This document shows, piece after piece, positions 60,103 to 64,000 of a DNA stretch of 64,000 bases. Below the pieces are notes generated by a model, which searched no databases, had not been told where the DNA came from, and was given only the letters and a program-made list of their open reading frames with translations. This stretch comes from Phlegmacium glaucopus. Lineage: Eukaryota > Basidiomycota > Agaricomycetes > Agaricales > Cortinariaceae. The DNA is taken from contig MU130572.1 of the NCBI GenBank assembly GCA_015039465.1, positions 196,381 through 260,380 on the forward strand. The letters run 5' to 3'. The stretch's first letter is position 1; each line of letters opens with the position of its first letter. The position numbers were made by a program, and so were the translations under genes.

Positions 60103-61440
60103 CTTATGATGATGAGTGGTCTCCCTCTGTCATGATACTCGCATTGCTGGACACGCCAGCAGGTGGAAAACTCTAGAGATGGTATCCCAAAACTATTGGT
60201 GGCCACAGATGTCCAGGTTCATTGGCAGGTATGTGTCTACTTGTGACCTGTGTCTCCAAACCAAAGCACAGAGACATCACCCAATTGGCAAACTTCACCC
60301 TCTCCTGATCCCGAATGCCCCTTGGGATACAATCAGTGTTGACTTCATAGTAGAACTCCTGGAATCTTCGGGACATGACTCAGTAATGGTAGTGGTGGAC
60401 TTGGTCACCAAATGGGCTCATTTTGTATCTACACTCACCATTATCACGGCAGCAGGAATAGCCTGACTATACCTCCAACATGTCTGGAAACATCATGGAT
60501 TACCTCGCAGGATCATATCTGATTGGGGACCCCAGTTTGTAGCTGAATTCACTTGGGAGCTCTACCGAATCCTCGGAATCAAGTTGGCTGCCACCACTGC
60601 CTACCACCCTCAGGGAGATGGCCAAACCAAACGAGTAAACCAAGAGTTGGAACAGTATCTTCAGATTTTTACAAATCAGCAACAAGATGACTAGGCCAAA
60701 CTCCTCCCTCTTGCCGAATTCCAATACAACAACCATGTTCATTCCTCCACTCAACACCCACCTTTCCTTCTGGACACTGGCCAAACCCCCCAAATGGGTT
60801 TCGAACCAGATCAACCCCAGTCCCGATTGGAATTGGTTAATGAGTTCACAGAACAAATGCGCAACACATTGGAAGAGGTGAAAGCTGCATTGGCTAAATC
60901 CAAAGATGACATGGCGAGGTACTACAACCAGAAACAGACCCCAGCACCCAAATACAAGTCGGGAGACAAAGTCTACTTGGACCCTAGTGATATCCAGACC
61001 ACCTGTCCATCCAAGAAACACCTTAGCCCATTCCTGGTTGAAAAATGAGTTGGCAACAGTGCCTACCAACTCAAACTCCCATTGTCCATGAAATGCTTAC
61101 ACCCGGTCTTCAATGTTGTCAAATTAACACCAGCACCGACTGACCCAATCCCTGGACGTGCCCTGCCTCCTCCACTGCCAGAAATCATCCATGGAGAAGA
61201 AGAATGGATCATTGAAGAAATCTTGGACAGCAAGATCATCAACAGGAAGTTTTGATACCTCATAAAGTGGCAAGACTTTGGGATTGAATACAACTCCTGA
61301 GAGCCCTGGGATAACATACACGCTCCTGACCAAATTGCCAACTTTCACCAAAAACACCCTGAAGCCCCTCAACACATCAGAGTAACTGAGTTCAACTCGA
61401 TTCTGTTCACGTATACAAATATGCCGAGACGTCACATTCT
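60103..61440 (+). pseudogene. Integrase and chromodomain of the LTR element
   Basis: Starts abruptly after the RNase H break in the zinc-binding part (HDTRIAGHASRWKTLEMV, STCDLCLQTK; an HHCC pattern). The catalytic core follows with DTISVDFIVELLESSGHDSV, RIISDWGPQFVAEFTWELYR, YHPQGDGQTKRVNQELEQYL, giving the D, D and E residues. Downstream is the GPY/F-like region (YKSGDKVYLDPSDI) and a chromodomain (EEEWIIEEILDSKIINRKF, stop, YLIKWQDFG, stop, EPWDNI). A chromodomain at the integrase end places the element among chromoviruses. Several TGA/TAG codons interrupt it. Confidence 0.88.
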
Positions 61441-61465
61441 GAAGGGGAGGGGGGGGGGGGGGGGA
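61440..61465 (+). other. Polypurine tract of the LTR element
   Basis: A run of GAAGGGGA followed by an almost pure G stretch of about 18 bases directly precedes the 3' LTR at 61466. Its place and purine content fit the primer site for plus-strand DNA synthesis. The G-run may have expanded after insertion. Confidence 0.75.
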
Positions 61466-61920
61466 TGTTAGGGGACACCCAATTTTTGACTGAAGCACCG
61501 ACTCCCAATCCTGACTCCCAACCACCTCCCAATTCTACTCTGGAATCAAGACCTGACCATGACTTGGTATGTTCCACCTCACCAATAAAATTGACCCGAA
61601 CCCAAACCAACTGATTCAACTCCCAAATCACAATTGGTCCAACTCCCGATCCAATTTCGACTTTTTATTTTATTATTTTATTTTATCTTCACATGACACC
61701 ATTTTTATTATCTTTATTATTGCACCATTTCTTTATTTATTTACATATCTCTGTTATGTCCATATTAGTACTTAAATACCCCACCATCCTAGCAGGGATC
61801 CCTATTCTTTCCTCTTTGGATCCCCTGCTAGGTGAGTTGATGTAACCTATTACTTATAAATATTATTAACTTTGGATCCCCTGCTAGTCTGACTAAGTCA
61901 GTACTGCAGTTGCCCTAACA
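61466..61920 (+). repeat. 3' LTR
   Basis: 455-bp uninterrupted LTR, beginning TGTTAGGGGACACCC and ending TTGCCCTAACA. Many differences from the 5' LTR are C/T or G/A at former CG sites (for example CCCGAT against CCCAAT). It gives the empty-site sequence for the two insertions in the 5' LTR. Confidence 0.92.
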
Positions 61921-62882
61921 GCTATACAGTGTTATATAGGTTAGGTCAATACTATCTGTAACTAGCTATTTTCAGACTGGCCCTAGACTAATAATATTCT
62001 AATAGCATCACAAAACAAATAAGAGAGTTAAACAATTCATATTCAACTAAGTACTAGTAGTCTAAACATCATAATATATTCTACTTATATACTACTGTCT
62101 CATTGGCATCGTCATGTGCAACTAAAAAGATCATTGTTTGTGCATGCATTGTTGTTGTTGTGCACATGTTGTTGTTGTTGTTTGTGTTGTTATGTAACAC
62201 CAACCAGAGAGCAGTGGACCAGTCTTTAGGTCAAGAGACTCCCTGTTGTTCGTTTAGGGAAGGTATAACATTGACTTGTAACACACAGAGGTAGGGGGAA
62301 AGAATGGAGGTGAGGAGGATGAGGATGAATGCCTTGAAAGGTGACTGAGGTAGAGGATGAGGATGAGGATGAATAAGAGAAGAGTCTTCAGTACGACTAT
62401 AGCAGATAGCAGTAGACAATAGGTTGACAGTAAGGGACTGAAAAAGCAAACTTGAGGGAGGAATTAACTGGAACTCCACTGAGATGATGACTGTAGGGGA
62501 ATAAGAATGAATTGGGAGAAACTGGGGGAAACTACCTATTGTTACATTCCATTATACATTACTCTGGTCCAGCTCCGTCAGAGTTGTCTCTGGTAGTCTG
62601 TACTCTGTTCCAGTACCTTCCCTTGTATCTGGATCTACTCTTCCTTTGTCCCACTCCAAGACTTCTCCATATCATTCCAGCTCTTCCGACATTACTCCAA
62701 ACCCATTACCACATCTTTGCCATAACAACTATTTCTTTGTCATCACTTTCTCACTATCAGTCAGCACACCTGCTATGGATTATTCACCCAGGAATGCAGG
62801 ACTTTCTGGGAGCAGAACGCAGCACTTTATATTTATCTTTTATATTTCGGTTGCTATTCCTTTTATTATTTAAGTACTCAAA
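61921..62882. other. Repeat-rich intergenic sequence
   Basis: Begins with the second target copy GCTAT and the rest of the split repeat. It contains a GTT microsatellite (about 62149-62196) and GAGGAT simple repeats (about 62309-62375). Open frames in this stretch look non-coding. No gene recognised. Confidence 0.5.
62149..62196. repeat. (GTT)n microsatellite
   Basis: Two runs of GTT units separated by GTGCACAT, imperfect at the right end. Confidence 0.8.
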
Positions 62883-63231
62883 CAGTACTTTACCTTCCTC
62901 CACACATTCCGAGCAGGTCCAAGCAGGTCCAAGCAAGTCCAAGCAGGTCCAAGCAATCCAAGCAAATTCCAAGCAATCCGACCAAATTCTGACCAACTTC
63001 TGACCTCATTTAGGGTTAGGTTAAGGTTTGGTTAGAGTCTATTTAGGGTTAGGATTAAGGTTTATTTAAGAGGTTAGGGCAGTATATTGATGCTAGCTGG
63101 TTATAATGAATTTGATGTAAAATTGGTCGGAATATGGTTGGATTCTGCTTGGATTCTGCTTGGATTCTGCTTGGAGTTTGCTCGGACCTGCTCGGACCTG
63201 CTCGGAATGTGTGGGGGAGAGTAAAGACCTC
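62883..63231. mobile_element. Foldback hAT-like MITE with telomere-like loop
   Basis: 349-bp element flanked by a perfect 8-bp duplication TACTCAAA (62875-62882 and 63232-63239). The arms are inverted repeats of about 110 bp made of a minisatellite: GAGCAGGTCCAAGCAGGTCC on the left and, inverted, GGACCTGCTCGGACCTGCTC on the right, with CCACACATTCCGAGC shared near both ends. The loop (about 63009-63085) holds degenerate telomere-like units such as TTTAGGGTTAGG (twice). No coding capacity. Confidence 0.82.
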
Positions 63232-64000
63232 TACTCAAAGCTTGTATGTATTCCTCAGTTTGAATATCAACTTAGTTTCCTCCTCTTATTCTTCCTCTAA
63301 GTCCCTGCAACTTCTGGTTCCACTCTGTTCCATTCCTACTCCGGAATTAGGACATGAAGGTTTAGGGTAGCACAGCATATACGCTGAGGCTGAAGTCCTT
63401 ATCCATTCTGTGGTTCCGTTCTGTTAAACTCCGTCCAATACTCTGGAATAGAGTCCTCGAACTTAACACCTATCCTGGTACAAAAGAGCAGTATCTATAC
63501 CCTAAGGATGAGGCTATGTAGAACAATAACAAGGAAAGAAGTATGTGCTGTCAAAGGGAGAATGATGAAGAGAGGACAGCTGCGAGAAGAAAAGAACAAT
63601 GGAAAAGAAGAAGGAACAATAAAAAATCTGTAGAGTGTCAAAGTGTGAGAGAAAAGAAGAGAAGGCAGTGTACACAGTCCAATAGCAAAAATATATCAAC
63701 TCCATAGCCATGTGGTCATGTCAAAATATGAAAGCGCAGCCTTGTTCCTGAGAAAATACTACTTGCCCATGATCCCATGTCATGCAGCCTTGATAACACT
63801 TGACACACTGCAAGAATAATCCTCTGCTGCTGATTCATCTGCAACTCCTGCTTAGTCATGATCCTCCTGGACTTCCTAAATTGTCATAAAGAGAGGTACC
63901 ACATGAATGTTGGTTTTGGCAGTGAATGATAAGATAAGAGGTAGATAATTGAGGATAGGGGATTGAGTGAGATCCAGGAGTGAGGTATGGCAAGATAGAT
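63232..64000. other. Intergenic, no gene recognised
   Basis: About 770 bp to the window end. Purine-rich from 63500 to 63660. No open frame with protein-like content and no clear element ends. Confidence 0.45.

Larger units (their letters stand above)
51002..61920 (+). mobile_element. Chromodomain Ty3/gypsy LTR retrotransposon, nested and decayed
   Basis: 10.9-kb element with LTRs that begin TGTTAGGGGACACCC and end TTGCCCTAACA, and a 5-bp target duplication GCTAT on both sides. Inside, in order, are gag, protease, reverse transcriptase, RNase H, integrase and a chromodomain, the order of Ty3/gypsy chromoviruses. A purine-rich tract precedes the 3' LTR. It has been hit by four DNA elements (51141-51708, 51755-56023, 56445-56666, 57015-57330), carries many in-frame stops and has a deletion between RNase H and integrase, so it cannot move by itself. 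Confidence 0.93.

Noticed and set aside
62900..63000. Short regular repeats that could suggest a CRISPR-like array
   Set aside because: Units are contiguous without spacers and are mirrored on the other side of the loop; they are the arms of a foldback element in a eukaryotic genome.
62512..63003. 163-codon plus-strand open frame
   Set aside because: It is built from simple-sequence and element-arm repeats (QVQAGPSKSKQVQ) and runs into the foldback element; no gene-like support.

Overview
This window is a nuclear DNA segment from a basidiomycete fungus, most likely a mushroom-forming Agaricomycete. Genes are packed on both strands and broken by many short GT-AG introns of about 50-65 nt. The proteins are eukaryotic housekeeping types (DNA polymerase delta, lanosterol synthase, condensin CAP-H, Nup85, histones), and the mobile elements are of kinds usual in such fungi. 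No rRNA, tRNA or CRISPR array could be supported.

The left and centre (1-50090) are gene-rich. In order they carry: phosphomannomutase SEC53 (3' part), POL3, a CmcJ/AsaB-like (GA4-desaturase family) enzyme, a multi-pass acyltransferase-3-like protein, ribosomal protein eL30, ARP9 divergent from ERG7, a small orphan gene, condensin subunit BRN1/CAP-H divergent from a coiled-coil Ser/Pro-rich protein, two adjacent seven-beta-strand (methyltransf_16) methyltransferases, an F-BAR + RhoGAP protein, an F-box protein, a head-to-head histone H4-H3 pair, a secreted/GPI-type aspartic protease, a mitochondrial rhomboid (PCP1-like), NUP85, a RING E3-like protein whose 3' end is repeated downstream, ARG1, and a Tpt1-like RNA 2'-phosphotransferase.

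The right end (about 50095-64000) is dominated by mobile DNA. A chromodomain Ty3/gypsy LTR retrotransposon (51002-61920, 5-bp target duplication GCTAT) has taken four further DNA insertions: a 568-bp hAT-type MITE and a 4.27-kb hAT transposon with transposase, both in its 5' LTR; a 222-bp MITE in its leader; and a 316-bp MITE in gag. Its reading frames have decayed, mostly by CGN-to-TGN/CAN changes at arginine codons. Beyond it lies a 349-bp foldback element with an 8-bp target duplication and a loop of telomere-like repeats. Three other MITEs (9545-10134, 29853-30135, 50095-50582) share TA-flanked CAGCT ends, which suggests Tc1/mariner-type transposition.

No new multi-gene system was found. 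The most notable observations are a histone H3 tail with about four extra residues around K27, the nested insertions, the foldback element with telomere-like loop, the triplicated 3' end of the RING gene, and a short uORF just upstream of ARG1. Splice sites were read by eye, so gene limits are more reliable than each internal exon edge.
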